The notes beneath the pieces were generated by a model, which made no database searches, was not told the DNA's origin, and worked only from the letters and a program-made list of their open reading frames with translations. A stretch of DNA of 64,000 bases from Bdellovibrio bacteriovorus W (lineage in GTDB: Bacteria > Bdellovibrionota > Bdellovibrionia > Bdellovibrionales > Bdellovibrionaceae), in assembly GCA_000525675.1 (NCBI GenBank), contig CP002190.1, positions 310,001 to 374,000 on the forward strand. Direction: 5' to 3'. Both the position numbers and the translations under genes were made by a program. The first letter of the stretch is position 1. Every line of letters starts with the position of its first letter. Positions 7,789 to 16,951 of the stretch are shown one piece after another.

Positions 7789-9465
7789 TCATGGTTTACG
7801 GATATAATTTAAGAATGCGATCATTCCAAAAATAACTGACAGTATATATCCGATAAAGCTCATCGCAGGAATTCCCAGGATAAGACTTTGTGTGTGGTGT
7901 ACGAAAATATAGGACGAACTTAAGATCAGTGATCCAATGATCAGACCTAGAAATAGTAAATTCGAGGAGCTTTCAACAGAGCGCTTCAACTCTCGGATTT
8001 CTTTCACTTCCAATTTGAAGGCGTGCGAGGGGCTGTTGATCTTTCTCAAAAAGAAGTTCAACTGACGAGGAAGGGCGTTGATAAATGCCTTCGACTCGCG
8101 CGCCATCTGGCTCATCTCGTGGATAAAGCGTTGCGGTCCTAGTTGGGACTTTGCTAACTCTTCTGCAAACTGAAGGCTATACTGAAGAATATCAAAGTTC
8201 TCATTGATCTTTCTGCCCATTCCTTCAATCGAAATAATTGATTTAAAAAAGAGCATCAAATCCGTAGGAACTTGTAGGTGGTGGTCCGCCGCAATGCCTG
8301 CGGACTTCATAAGAATCTTTCCTAAATTTACATTTCTTAACGTCAACCCAAAGTAAGGGGCGATGAGTTCGCGTAAGTCTTTTGCAAAAAGATCAATGTG
8401 CACTTTATCCGTAAAAGGGGCTAAGTCGACAAACTCAAAAGCAAAACGCTCGTAGTCTTCTTTAGATAAAGCTAAAAGCATATTAGCAATAGCTGTCTGC
8501 GTGCGCGTATTTAAGCGACCGACAACTCCAAAATCGATCAAGCCGATTTGATTGTTTGGAAGGATAAAGAAGTTCCCCGCATGGAGATCGCCATGAAAGA
8601 GGCCATCGTTAAATACCATCTTCAGGTAAGCACCAAGCCCAATACGAATGATTTCATCAGGATTTACATTGGCCTGATGAAGGGCATTTTCCTGACTTAG
8701 AGGAATTCCAGCAAGGGCCTCCATTACGAGGACTCTTTCTGTGGATTCTTCAAGATAGACCTTGGGGATTTTAATATTTTCGTTGGACTTAAAGTTTTCG
8801 CGGAAGCGGCGGATGTTATTGGCCTCGACCACGAAGTTTGTTTCAAGTTCTAAGGTTCTAAAGTACTCATCCACGATTCCCATCGGATTGTAGGGACGAG
8901 CTTCAGGAATATAGGTCTCAATCAACTCTGCTAAAAGATACAAAACACTCAAGTCATCATTGATAGTTGCCACGATACCTGGTCGCTGAACCTTGATCAC
9001 CACGTCTTCGCCGCTCACAAGTTTTGCGCGATGAACTTGCGCAATGCTGGCAGAGCCCAGAGGGTTTTCATCAATGTAAGAGAATTTTTTTGTCAGTGAA
9101 TTGCCGAATTCTTCTTTGAGAACTTCTTCAATAACCGAAAAAGGTAGAGACTGGGCATTGTCGTGAAGTTTTTCAAACTCATGCACGTATTCTTCGGGAA
9201 CGAGATCGGGACGGGAGGCGAGCAGTTGGCCAAGCTTTACAAACGTTGGCCCCAGCTCTTCAAAGCTCATTCTCATCCGCTCTGGCATCGAAAGAGCTTC
9301 GATGTCAGTGGATGAGTTGAGTCGCTCGATAATGAACTTACCGAGCTTTACTTTTTCCGCGACCTGATGAAACCCGTGCTTTGCGAACACTCCCACGATT
9401 GTTCGAAGTCTTGCCGCGTTTTTTAGGGTCTTTCCGATCTGTCGCCCGGTCTTTAAGGGTGTCAC
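7789..9465 (-). CDS. ubiB: UbiB/AarF (ABC1) family atypical kinase
   Basis: A 558-residue ABC1-family kinase-like protein, acting in quinone biosynthesis or lipid homeostasis at the inner membrane. The KxGQ motif (FVKLGQLLASRPD), the ATP-lysine region (VVIKVQRPG), the catalytic HGDLHAGN and the metal-binding IDFG are all present. Two C-terminal membrane helices end the protein. The GTG at 9465 is chosen because GGAG stands seven bases upstream; ATG at 9489 or TTG at 9516 lack a clear site. From this start it overlaps the 3' end of rnr by 128 bp in another frame, and the conserved N-terminal region lies inside the overlap. Confidence 0.85.
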   Translation of the reverse strand: MTPLKTGRQIGKTLKNAARLRTIVGVFAKHGFHQVAEKVKLGKFIIERLNSSTDIEALSMPERMRMSFEELGPTFVKLGQLLASRPDLVPEEYVHEFEKLHDNAQSLPFSVIEEVLKEEFGNSLTKKFSYIDENPLGSASIAQVHRAKLVSGEDVVIKVQRPGIVATINDDLSVLYLLAELIETYIPEARPYNPMGIVDEYFRTLELETNFVVEANNIRRFRENFKSNENIKIPKVYLEESTERVLVMEALAGIPLSQENALHQANVNPDEIIRIGLGAYLKMVFNDGLFHGDLHAGNFFILPNNQIGLIDFGVVGRLNTRTQTAIANMLLALSKEDYERFAFEFVDLAPFTDKVHIDLFAKDLRELIAPYFGLTLRNVNLGKILMKSAGIAADHHLQVPTDLMLFFKSIISIEGMGRKINENFDILQYSLQFAEELAKSQLGPQRFIHEMSQMARESKAFINALPRQLNFFLRKINSPSHAFKLEVKEIRELKRSVESSSNLLFLGLIIGSLILSSSYIFVHHTQSLILGIPAMSFIGYILSVIFGMIAFLNYIRKP

Positions 9466-11929
9466 TGTTTTTCTCCGAATATTCGTCATTATCTCGGAGT
9501 TTAGAGTTTTCGGCAAACATCAATTTTTTACTGAGCTTAGGGCCGTTATCATTCGACTTTTCACCTAAAGCTTCAGTTCTGTATTTTGCTGGACCAAGGA
9601 TCATCTCCAAGAGTGATTTATTCGGAGAAGTGTCTCTTTGATCATCTATGATAGGACGGCGAGATTGTTTTTCAACTTTTTCCAGTTTTTCTCTCTGTCC
9701 ATCCGTATCCTGACGGCGATCATCGAAATACTTCGATTGACCTGAGCCTTTTTTACCAGGCTTTTTACCTTGAGGAGCGCGAGTATCTTCACTGCGATTC
9801 TCGTGGCGGTCTTTTCTAGAGTCTGATCGAGTCTCAGGTCTGTGCTTATCATTTTTATCTTTAAAAGATTTCTTTTGTGCACTTTTCTTATCTCGATAAT
9901 CGTCTTGATCGTTCTTGTTTCCTTTATCCTTCTTGCGAAGTTTTTTAAGGAAGCCGCTTGCAGATCTTTCTGCAGTAGTAGGCGCATCTTCGTCTTCATC
10001 TCTGGCTTCAGCGCCGGCAAGAACGAAATTGATTTGACCAAGATCTACATCTGCAGAGGCCACCTGAATACGGATCAAATCACCGATATTGTAGGTAAAA
10101 CCTGAGCGGCGACCCACTAAAGTCAAATTCTCTTCATCAAACTCAAAGCGATCGCCCGTAAGTTCTTCAAGTTTCACCAAGCCATCAACGTCGTACTCTC
10201 TTAAAAGTACAAAGACACCGAACTTCGCTACGGAGCTTATAATTCCATCGAACTCTTGGCCGATGAATTTTTCCATGAAGCGGGCTTTTTTAATCGACTG
10301 CAGTTGGCGTTCAGCTTTCGTTGAACGCTGTTCTGCTGCGGAAAGAACAGTTCCTGCCGAAGAGACTTCGTCTTCAGGCATCAGTCTATAGCCACCGCCA
10401 TTTGGAAGAACCAAGTTCTTTAAAAGACGATGCACAATCAAGTCTGGGTAGCGACGAATCGGAGACGTGAAGTGAGTGTAGAACTCAAAACCTAAACCAA
10501 AGTGGCCGAGGTTATTTAAACTATACTTCGCCTGATTCATTGAACGTAGAGTGAGGATATTTAAAACTTGGGCTTCCGGTTTACCCGTAAACTCTTGCAG
10601 GGCGCGAGTGAGTCTCTTTTGAAGTTTTCCTTGGCCAAGTTTTGTTTCGCTTCCAAAGTTTTGCAAGTAACGCTCAAGCATCATGATCGCTTGTTCATTA
10701 GGTGGTTCGTGGATGCGATAAAGGGCTGGGATTTCTTTTTCCGTAATAAACTTCGCAACGGCTACGTTTGCCGCTAGCATCATCTCTTCGATCAAACGGT
10801 GAGAAAAGAGGCGTTCTGATTTTTGAATATCAATGGGAACACCAGCTCCATCAATAACCAATTCTGTTTCAGGGATCTCTAAATCCAAAGATCCTTCTTT
10901 AAATCTCTTGGCCATTAAGAGCTTGGCAAGATCTGCGGCTCTAAGAATCACTCCAGCAACGTCTTTGAACTTTTCAATAGGATTGCCGTCGATGATTTCT
11001 TGCGCTTCTCCGTAAGTGACGCGCGCTTTGCTGCTCATGACGCCTTCAAAGAACTCTGATTTACGAAGGTCGCCCGTGAAATCGAAGAGCATTTCAGCCA
11101 CAAGGCAAAGTCTTGGACGGTGAGGATTTAAAGAACAAAGACCATTACTGAGGGCTTCCGGTAACATTGGCACTACATAGTTTGGAAAATACACTGAAGT
11201 TCCGCGCTCATAGGCATCGCGATCAATCGCTGAGTCGACTCTGACATAGTGGCTGACGTCAGCAATAGCCACCGTGAGTAAGAAACCTTCGTTTGTCATT
11301 TCCACACAGATCGCATCGTCAAAGTCTTTGGCTGTGGCGCCATCGATAGTGATTAAGTCTCTGTCGCGAAGATCACGGCGGTTTTTGAAGTCTTCTTCTG
11401 TAGGGTCTTCTGCAAACTTAGATGCTTGATCAAGAGTGGCTTTCGAAAACTCTAGTGGGATGCCATTAGAGCGAATCACGCGCAGGATATCTGTCATCGG
11501 ATCTAGAGCATCGCCGATGATCTCTTTAACGATTCCAATAAAAGGTACGCCTTTTTCTGGATACTGAATGATTTCAGCAGTAACGAGCTCTTTATCTTTG
11601 GCGTTTAAAGAGTCTTCAAGTTTGATTTTGAGATCTTGTCCCCAGCCTTTTCCTTCATCGCGAAGGATGCCGTATTTATCGTTGAGTTTAAAGAAGCGAC
11701 CAACGACGACTTTTGTTCCGCGTGAAAGAATGCGTACGATCTCACCGCGATAGCGATCAGCTTCTCTTTCTGGAAAGGCTTCAATGGCGACCTTATCATT
11801 GGTCATAACGCCTTCCATGGAGTGGCGAGGAATGTAAACATCAGGATGTTCAATGTCTTCAGGGATAAAAAAGCCGAAACCGTCAGGGTGACGTTTGATA
11901 GTGCCGTTCAGAATTTTACGTTTGTGCAT
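9338..11929 (-). CDS. rnr: Ribonuclease R with long basic C-terminal tail
   Basis: An 863-residue 3'-5' exoribonuclease that degrades structured RNA. In order: N-terminal cold-shock domains (GFGFFIPEDIEHPDVYIP), the RNB catalytic domain with its Asp cluster (TIDGATAKDFDDAI), the GLGFEFYTHFTSPIRRYPDL motif, and an S1 domain (about residues 565-650). The last roughly 200 residues are disordered and rich in Lys, Arg, Asp and Ser, longer than the E. coli tail. The final 43 codons overlap the start of ubiB in a different frame. It is the first gene of an rnr-ubiB-lysR unit. Confidence 0.93.
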   Translation of the reverse strand: MHKRKILNGTIKRHPDGFGFFIPEDIEHPDVYIPRHSMEGVMTNDKVAIEAFPEREADRYRGEIVRILSRGTKVVVGRFFKLNDKYGILRDEGKGWGQDLKIKLEDSLNAKDKELVTAEIIQYPEKGVPFIGIVKEIIGDALDPMTDILRVIRSNGIPLEFSKATLDQASKFAEDPTEEDFKNRRDLRDRDLITIDGATAKDFDDAICVEMTNEGFLLTVAIADVSHYVRVDSAIDRDAYERGTSVYFPNYVVPMLPEALSNGLCSLNPHRPRLCLVAEMLFDFTGDLRKSEFFEGVMSSKARVTYGEAQEIIDGNPIEKFKDVAGVILRAADLAKLLMAKRFKEGSLDLEIPETELVIDGAGVPIDIQKSERLFSHRLIEEMMLAANVAVAKFITEKEIPALYRIHEPPNEQAIMMLERYLQNFGSETKLGQGKLQKRLTRALQEFTGKPEAQVLNILTLRSMNQAKYSLNNLGHFGLGFEFYTHFTSPIRRYPDLIVHRLLKNLVLPNGGGYRLMPEDEVSSAGTVLSAAEQRSTKAERQLQSIKKARFMEKFIGQEFDGIISSVAKFGVFVLLREYDVDGLVKLEELTGDRFEFDEENLTLVGRRSGFTYNIGDLIRIQVASADVDLGQINFVLAGAEARDEDEDAPTTAERSASGFLKKLRKKDKGNKNDQDDYRDKKSAQKKSFKDKNDKHRPETRSDSRKDRHENRSEDTRAPQGKKPGKKGSGQSKYFDDRRQDTDGQREKLEKVEKQSRRPIIDDQRDTSPNKSLLEMILGPAKYRTEALGEKSNDNGPKLSKKLMFAENSKLRDNDEYSEKNSDTLKDRATDRKDPKKRGKTSNNRGSVRKARVSSGRGKSKAR

Positions 11930-12562
11930 TTTCAGGGTGTATTTCCTTTATTGAGATCAGATTAGCATAGATTTAAAAAGCTCAAAGCTCTAATTCAGAG
12001 GCTGCAAAGATCCTGTTGTTGCGGACAGAAGTGCATGTTGGAAAATCAATACATTATATAGATGTCCTAAATGAATGATCAGACTTTGATATTTTGGATT
12101 TAGAAATCAAAAGCTAGACCATTGTCGAGCATTTTATATGAAATTGTCCTCGCAACCTAGACTATTATCTAGTGCGTTGGCGAAACCGCGTCAAAGGTTT
12201 TAGTTCATCACAAAACTTGATCTTTCGCCTGTTGTAAATAGGCCTCTCTTTCTTCTACATTCAATTTATTTAAACGCAATTTGTTTACATAAAACTCAAT
12301 GCTGTTGCGGCTTTGCTGCGTTTACTAAAAATATTTTCTTCAATCATTGCCGGATCATTTTTATGCCCAGAGTCCTGTGATTAAAATACGACATTAGACT
12401 TTTTTCTGATCAAGGTGCGGGCAGTTTGGAAGGGGCCCAATCTTTTTTGTTGTTGATCTTGTCTCAACGGCTATTTAGCATTTTTGATGTAATAGAAATT
12501 AAAAGCTTACTTTTAAGATTTATAAGTAATCATATTTGCAACGAAATGAAAGGATGCATCTC
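11930..12562. other. 633-base region between rnr and outer-membrane protein gene
   Basis: No gene or known RNA is recognised on either strand. It lies between divergent genes and must hold the rnr promoter on the left and that of the highly expressed membrane protein on the right. A spaced inverted repeat TTACTT (12507-12512) / AAGTAA (12524-12529) is about 35 bases before the membrane protein start. The length leaves room for a small RNA or a long leader, but nothing specific supports one. Confidence 0.3.
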
Positions 12563-13627
12563 ATGAAAAAACTTTTAGCAGTAGCAACAGCTCTTACAGT
12601 AGCAGCTCCAGCAGCAATGGCTTCTAAAGCACGCGTTGAGGCTCTTGGAAACTCTCGTCAACTAGTTGACGTTCAATACGTTTTCGAAAGACCTTACCTA
12701 CTTCACACTGTTGGTGATCAAGTAACTCTTGAGTGGGGTGGAAAAGATGCAGCTAATCCACACGCTGAAGGTGGTTTCATTAAAACTCACAATGACATGG
12801 TTTTCGGTCTTTACCTTGGTAAGCAAGGTCTTCTAGCTGGTCGTGATAACGGTGTAGCAGCTCCAAACACTGTTAATTATCTTGGCGAACAGAACCCAAT
12901 CAACGTTCTTTTCGGTATGAAAACTGGTGAGATCGCTTGGGGTCTTAACCTTGGTTACTCTAACGGTAAAAAAGATGCAACTGCAGCAGTCCCACCAAAT
13001 CCTGCAACTCCAGAGTTGAAGTCTTCTTCAATGACTTTAGACCTTGGTGCTCGTATGGGTGACTGGTCAGTTAACGTAGGTTCAACTTTGACAGGTAAAA
13101 CTGAAGATGTAACTGGTAATTCACAAGTTGAGATCAAAAATGCAATGAACGTTGGCGTTGATTACCAAATCAACGACGCTTCTCAGGCGTATGTTACTTA
13201 CAACACTTATAAAGTGGACAACGGAACTACAGATCTTGAAACTAATGCAACGACTGTTGGTTACATCAACACTTTTGCTAAAACTGAAGACGTAAACTTC
13301 TTCTACGGTGCAGCTTACTCTATGGGTAAAACTGGCGGTAATGACTTCTCTATGCTTCCTGTGTGGATGGGTCTAGAAGCTAATGCAACTTCTTGGATGG
13401 TATTCCGTGCCTCTGTTTCTCAAAACATCATCATCAACGAAACTGAAGATGCTGCTGGAAATAAATCTGACCTTGACTCAATCGCGTTCAACGCAGGTCT
13501 TGGTTTGAAATTGGGCAAAGGTATGCTTGACGCGACTTTCGGTACTGCTAACCAAGGTCACTTAAGCTTCAACGATGGAACTGGCGGCAACTTCTTGTCT
13601 CAAGTTTCTTACACTTACATGTTCTAA
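12563..13627 (+). CDS. Outer-membrane beta-barrel protein, tandem paralogue 1
   Basis: A 354-residue protein with a Sec signal peptide (MKKLLAVATALTVAAPAAMA). Alternating polar/aromatic strands and a C-terminal Phe (SYTYMF) fit a BAM-assembled barrel. The start at 12563 is preferred over an ATG 27 bases upstream because AAAGGATG lies just before it and the signal peptide then begins at Met. The next gene encodes a paralogue that shares the mature N-terminus (SKARVxxLxNSRQ) and the C-terminal third (LPVWxGxEANAxSW). Codon choice is strongly skewed to GCT, GGT, AAC and TTC, as in abundant proteins. Pore function is inferred; no porin family is recognised with certainty. Confidence 0.75.
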   Translation: MKKLLAVATALTVAAPAAMASKARVEALGNSRQLVDVQYVFERPYLLHTVGDQVTLEWGGKDAANPHAEGGFIKTHNDMVFGLYLGKQGLLAGRDNGVAAPNTVNYLGEQNPINVLFGMKTGEIAWGLNLGYSNGKKDATAAVPPNPATPELKSSSMTLDLGARMGDWSVNVGSTLTGKTEDVTGNSQVEIKNAMNVGVDYQINDASQAYVTYNTYKVDNGTTDLETNATTVGYINTFAKTEDVNFFYGAAYSMGKTGGNDFSMLPVWMGLEANATSWMVFRASVSQNIIINETEDAAGNKSDLDSIAFNAGLGLKLGKGMLDATFGTANQGHLSFNDGTGGNFLSQVSYTYMF

Positions 13628-13677
13628 TTTTAGAATTATATAAGAGTTAAATAACTTAATTATTTGAGGAATATAAA

Positions 13678-14805
13678 ATGAAAAAATTAGTAATCTTAGC
13701 AGCTTTGACAATGGTGGCTCCAGCAGCGATGGCTTCAAAAGCGCGTGTTCAGTCTTTGGCTAACTCACGTCAAATCGTAGATATTCAAAATGCATTTGAT
13801 AGACCATACCAGTTCATGCAGTTGTCTTCTATGGCAACTTTTGAGTGGGGTACTAACAGCCAAACTGCAGTAATGGCGCCTCCGCAGACAATGAATTTTG
13901 GTGATCGCCATGCAGAAGGTGGTTTTTTAAATCGTGAAGAGGACCGCGCATATGGTCTTTACTTCGGTCGTCGTTCTGATGCTTTTTCTGGCGCGATCAC
14001 GGCGGGTTTCCTGAGTGGTGTATTTACTTCTCCTGTTCTACAAGAACAAAACCCAATCAACGTATTCTACGCTTCAAAAATGGGTGATTGGACTTGGGGT
14101 GTAACTGGTAAGTACAGCTCTGGTAAAAACGACACTAATGATACTAAATCTTCCTCTTCAGGTATTGCTTTAGGCGCAACTAATGGAGCTTTGGAAATCG
14201 AGCTTGTTCAAGGTTTTGGTGGCAAAACAGAAAATGCTACTGAATCAGTTGAATCAAAAGCGATGACTCAAGTAGGAGTTGGCTATAAGTTTGCTGAGAA
14301 TATGGAAGTTTACGGTCAGTACCAAATGGTTAAAGCTGACGGTACAGGTAATGGATTTGATAACACAGTTTTAGACCTTACTCGCTATGAAGTAGGTTTT
14401 GTAAACTCTGCAGTAAAGACTGATGATGTTAACTTCTTCTATGGAGTTGCTTACAGATCTGAAAACAGAGAAGTAAAAAATGGTGATATCAAATCTGAAT
14501 CTGCAACACTTCCGGTATGGTTGGGTGTAGAGGCGAACGCAGCTTCTTGGTTGGTGTTCCGTGGTTCAATTTCTCAAAGCATTCTGCTGAATGAAGTTAA
14601 AACTGAAGTTAGCCCAGCGGCAGAAACAAAAGCTGATCTAGACAGCATCGCGTTCAACGCAGGCGTGGGTATCAAACTTGGTAACGGTATGCTTGATGCA
14701 AACTTTGCAACAGCTGCTAACGGAAGCTTGAACTTCGGTAACGGTGACGTTGCTGGTGGTGGTCAAGAGTTCCTTTCTAACGTAGCTTACACTTACAACT
14801 TCTAA
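13678..14805 (+). CDS. Outer-membrane beta-barrel protein, tandem paralogue 2
   Basis: A 375-residue paralogue of the preceding protein, 50 bases downstream and ending with a shared terminator, so probably cotranscribed. Signal peptide MKKLVILAALTMVAPAAMA; C-terminal AYTYNF gives the terminal aromatic residue used for barrel insertion. GAGGAA lies before the ATG. It has insertions relative to copy 1 in regions likely to be external loops (around residues 60-75 and 95-115), the places where paralogous barrels usually diverge. Likely an abundant outer-membrane protein; transported substrate unknown. Confidence 0.75.
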   Translation: MKKLVILAALTMVAPAAMASKARVQSLANSRQIVDIQNAFDRPYQFMQLSSMATFEWGTNSQTAVMAPPQTMNFGDRHAEGGFLNREEDRAYGLYFGRRSDAFSGAITAGFLSGVFTSPVLQEQNPINVFYASKMGDWTWGVTGKYSSGKNDTNDTKSSSSGIALGATNGALEIELVQGFGGKTENATESVESKAMTQVGVGYKFAENMEVYGQYQMVKADGTGNGFDNTVLDLTRYEVGFVNSAVKTDDVNFFYGVAYRSENREVKNGDIKSESATLPVWLGVEANAASWLVFRGSISQSILLNEVKTEVSPAAETKADLDSIAFNAGVGIKLGNGMLDANFATAANGSLNFGNGDVAGGGQEFLSNVAYTYNF

Positions 14806-14830
14806 TTTTAGAGCTTGTATTTGAGCGAAC

Positions 14831-14863
14831 AAAAAAGCCTAGGTTTTACCTAGGCTTTTTTTA
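14831..14863. terminator. Bidirectional terminator between membrane protein and small secreted protein
   Basis: AAAAAAGCCTAGG and CCTAGGCTTTTTTT form a long stem with A- and T-tracts on both sides. It can end the forward membrane protein transcript and the reverse transcript of the gene at 14888-15292. Confidence 0.9.
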
Positions 14864-14887
14864 TTTCTGAAATCAGAAAATATAAAA

Positions 14888-15292
14888 CTACTGCTCGATC
14901 ACTTCACATTGAAACTTGCCAACAAGTGTTTGCTCGCCAAGTCCCCAGTAATAAAGTTCAGCTGTGTGGTCCACAACGCTGATATTCAGTTCATACTCTG
15001 TGGAACCTTCTACCCAAAAAATATAAGCCACGTGATTTTTTGCTCCCTCAGCGGCCATATGAAGAGCCGGGCCTGTTGGAATCAGCGTGCTGTAGTTGAT
15101 ATCGCCTACTGAAAGAATCCAGTTGTTATTGGTGCGGTATCTGAAAAGTACATTTGGATTTTCAGCCAAGTTTGCATCTTCAATCACAGCTGCATTTTTA
15201 GTGAGGTTAGTAGCAGAACAATCAAAGATTCTTTCGCCAGCAAAAGAAACACTTGAAAGCAAAAGAGAGAACACTAGAACGGCTTTTTTCAT
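14888..15292 (-). CDS. Small secreted protein of unknown function
   Basis: A 134-residue protein with a signal peptide (MKKAVLVFSLLLSSVSFA). The ATG at 15292 is preferred over a GTG at 15304 because GGAG lies six bases before it and the signal peptide then starts cleanly. The mature part has two cysteines, near the ends (FDCSA and KFQCEV), which could form a disulfide, and strand-like segments suggesting a small beta domain. No family is recognised. Its transcript ends at the bidirectional terminator. Confidence 0.65.
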   Translation of the reverse strand: MKKAVLVFSLLLSSVSFAGERIFDCSATNLTKNAAVIEDANLAENPNVLFRYRTNNNWILSVGDINYSTLIPTGPALHMAAEGAKNHVAYIFWVEGSTEYELNISVVDHTAELYYWGLGEQTLVGKFQCEVIEQ

Positions 15293-15465
15293 AAAGAACT
15301 CCACAGTTTAGGTTTTGATGATAGGGAGGTTCTAATGCCTAGTTTTAGAAATGTCTCTTTAAATTAATGACTTAAGTAAGATTTCCAATTTTTGAAAGTT
15401 CTCCGTCCATAACTTTCTAAGTAATTTTAAGTACTTAAGTTAAGTGTTTGATTTCAGTGAGTGCC

Positions 15466-15510
15466 TTTAAAAAAAGAAAAACCCCAGGCTGGGGGGGATT
15501 GCCTAGGGTT
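15466..15510 (-). terminator. Intrinsic terminator of the small Thr-rich protein gene
   Basis: On the minus strand AACCCTAGGC pairs with GCCTGGGGTT (one G-T wobble) around a C-rich loop, followed by TTTTCTTTTTTT. Confidence 0.75.
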
Positions 15511-15547
15511 TATTGGGGGGCTATTCAAATTTCGAACAGTGCTAGGA

Positions 15548-15757
15548 TTAGCGAGTTCCTGTTTTTGTCGTCGCATTTGTCGTTGTTGTCGAAGACGCCA
15601 CTTTAGCTGCTTTGATCGTGCTAACAGATGGATTTGTATTCGCAAAAAGACCCGCACTTCCGCGATGGTCACATTTTGTAGAGTTTGAAGAGTTCGCAAA
15701 TGAAGCAGAAGCTGTGATTGTTAAGATTGCTACTGTGATGATTTTTGCTGCTTTCAT
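15548..15757 (-). CDS. Very small secreted Ser/Thr-rich protein
   Basis: A 69-residue reading frame with a convincing signal peptide (MKAAKIITVAILTITASASFA). The mature part is about 48 residues, rich in Ser, Thr and Asn, with one Cys. AAGGGAC lies upstream of the ATG, and a strong terminator follows the stop codon, which together make it likely to be a real gene. An in-frame ATG ten codons upstream would spoil the signal peptide. Function unknown. Confidence 0.55.
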   Translation of the reverse strand: MKAAKIITVAILTITASASFANSSNSTKCDHRGSAGLFANTNPSVSTIKAAKVASSTTTTNATTKTGTR

Positions 15758-16034
15758 TTCTTGTCCCTTTCGTTGTGACCTATGCAAACCTATAATGCGA
15801 GCCTTGTGCCAAGTAAGATGTTTCAGATTAATATTTACCGCACCTAAATTCAGGTACTTACGCGGATCATGTCGTCTAAAAAGGGGACGGTGCCACTCAG
15901 GTGCCCCAGCGCGCGGTGACCTGTCAGGATTTTTGACAGATCAAGAGGCTCACAGGCGATCGGTGATATGAATTGTCAGGTCTCTTAAACTCAGATAGAT
16001 CTGCATTCAAAGTTCGTTAAGGAGAAAAAAACGA
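15758..16034. other. Intergenic region with a REP-like GC-rich patch
   Basis: The stretch holds AAAAAGGGGACGGTGCC (about 15879-15895), a repeat of GGTGCC about ten bases later, and a small hairpin CTGTCA/TGACAG near 15920-15938. The GGGGACGGTGCC word resembles ends of REP-type repeats associated with Y1 transposases. No transposase is nearby. The exporter gene's ribosome site AAGGAG is at its right end. Confidence 0.3.
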
Positions 16035-16895
16035 ATGAGAAAAAATGCTGTTTGGTTCTCTATCGCTTTACTTGCGGGTTCGATGCTATCGATTCAATTT
16101 GGTGCATCCGTCGCAAAACAACTCTTCCCCTTAGCGGGAGCAGCCGGCACTACAGCGCTTCGAGTTTCTTTTTCGGCGGTCATTCTTTTTCTTGTCAGTC
16201 GTGCTTGGCAGGCGCGGTTCACTTTTAGAAATCTTTTGCCGATTGCAGCTTACGGAATGTCTTTAGGATTGATGAACTTATTGTTCTATTTTTCACTAGA
16301 AAGAATTCCCTTAGGCATTGCGGTTGCCTTAGAGTTCACGGGGCCTCTTGCAGTGGCAGTTCTTTCTTCGCGAAGAGCGGTTGATTATATCTGGGTCTTG
16401 CTGGCGGCGTTGGGAATCTACTTGATACTTCCGCATGCAGATCTTGATAGCGCTCTTGATCCTTTAGGGATTTTCTATGCCTTGGCTGCTGGTTTTTTCT
16501 GGGCTCTTTATATTGTATTTGGAAAGTCGGCAGGAAAGTTGGGTGGAAGCTTACATATCACTTCTTGGGGGATGGCGTTTGCAGCACTTGTGTGCTTGCC
16601 AGCGGGATTGCTTGTGGATGGCCCAGCAAAGGTTTTAGATCCTCAGTGGATTCCTATGGGGATTTTAGTCGCTATTTTATCGAGCGCTCTGCCGTATTCA
16701 CTCGAAATGCGTGCACTTAAAAATCTTCCGACAAAAACATTTGGTATCTTAATGAGTTTAGAGCCCGCAGTAGCAACCCTCATGGGATTTCTATTTTTAA
16801 AAGAGTATCTGACTCTTCAGCAAGGTCTTGCCATTGTCTGCGTAATCTTAGCAAGTCTTGGCAGTGCGGTGACGGCAAGGGTTTCACAGAAATAA
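16035..16895 (+). CDS. rhtA: DMT-family exporter, RhtA-like (threonine/homoserine)
   Basis: A 286-residue inner-membrane protein with ten predicted helices and two EamA repeats. It matches E. coli RhtA closely through the whole length: SIQFGASVAKQLFPLAGA, ALEFTGPLAVAVLSSRR, ALPYSLEMRAL and GILMSLEPAVATLMG have direct counterparts. RhtA exports threonine, homoserine and related amino acids by proton exchange. AAGGAG precedes the ATG by about ten bases. It is a single-gene unit ended by a bidirectional terminator. Substrate range in this organism is inferred. Confidence 0.85.
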   Translation: MRKNAVWFSIALLAGSMLSIQFGASVAKQLFPLAGAAGTTALRVSFSAVILFLVSRAWQARFTFRNLLPIAAYGMSLGLMNLLFYFSLERIPLGIAVALEFTGPLAVAVLSSRRAVDYIWVLLAALGIYLILPHADLDSALDPLGIFYALAAGFFWALYIVFGKSAGKLGGSLHITSWGMAFAALVCLPAGLLVDGPAKVLDPQWIPMGILVAILSSALPYSLEMRALKNLPTKTFGILMSLEPAVATLMGFLFLKEYLTLQQGLAIVCVILASLGSAVTARVSQK

Positions 16896-16923
16896 AAAAG
16901 GCTTCTTGTGAAGGAAGCCTTTT
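16896..16923. terminator. Bidirectional terminator between exporter and nuclease genes
   Basis: AAAAGGCTTC and GAAGCCTTTT form a ten-base stem with an eight-base loop. It can end the exporter transcript and the nuclease/ABC operon from the opposite side. Confidence 0.85.
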
Positions 16924-16951
16924 CTTGAGCTTTTTAAATTTTAGATTCGAT

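Noticed and set aside
9646-10041. Lys-rich reading frame inside rnr
   Set aside because: It is another frame of the low-complexity RNase R tail with no start signal or conserved features.
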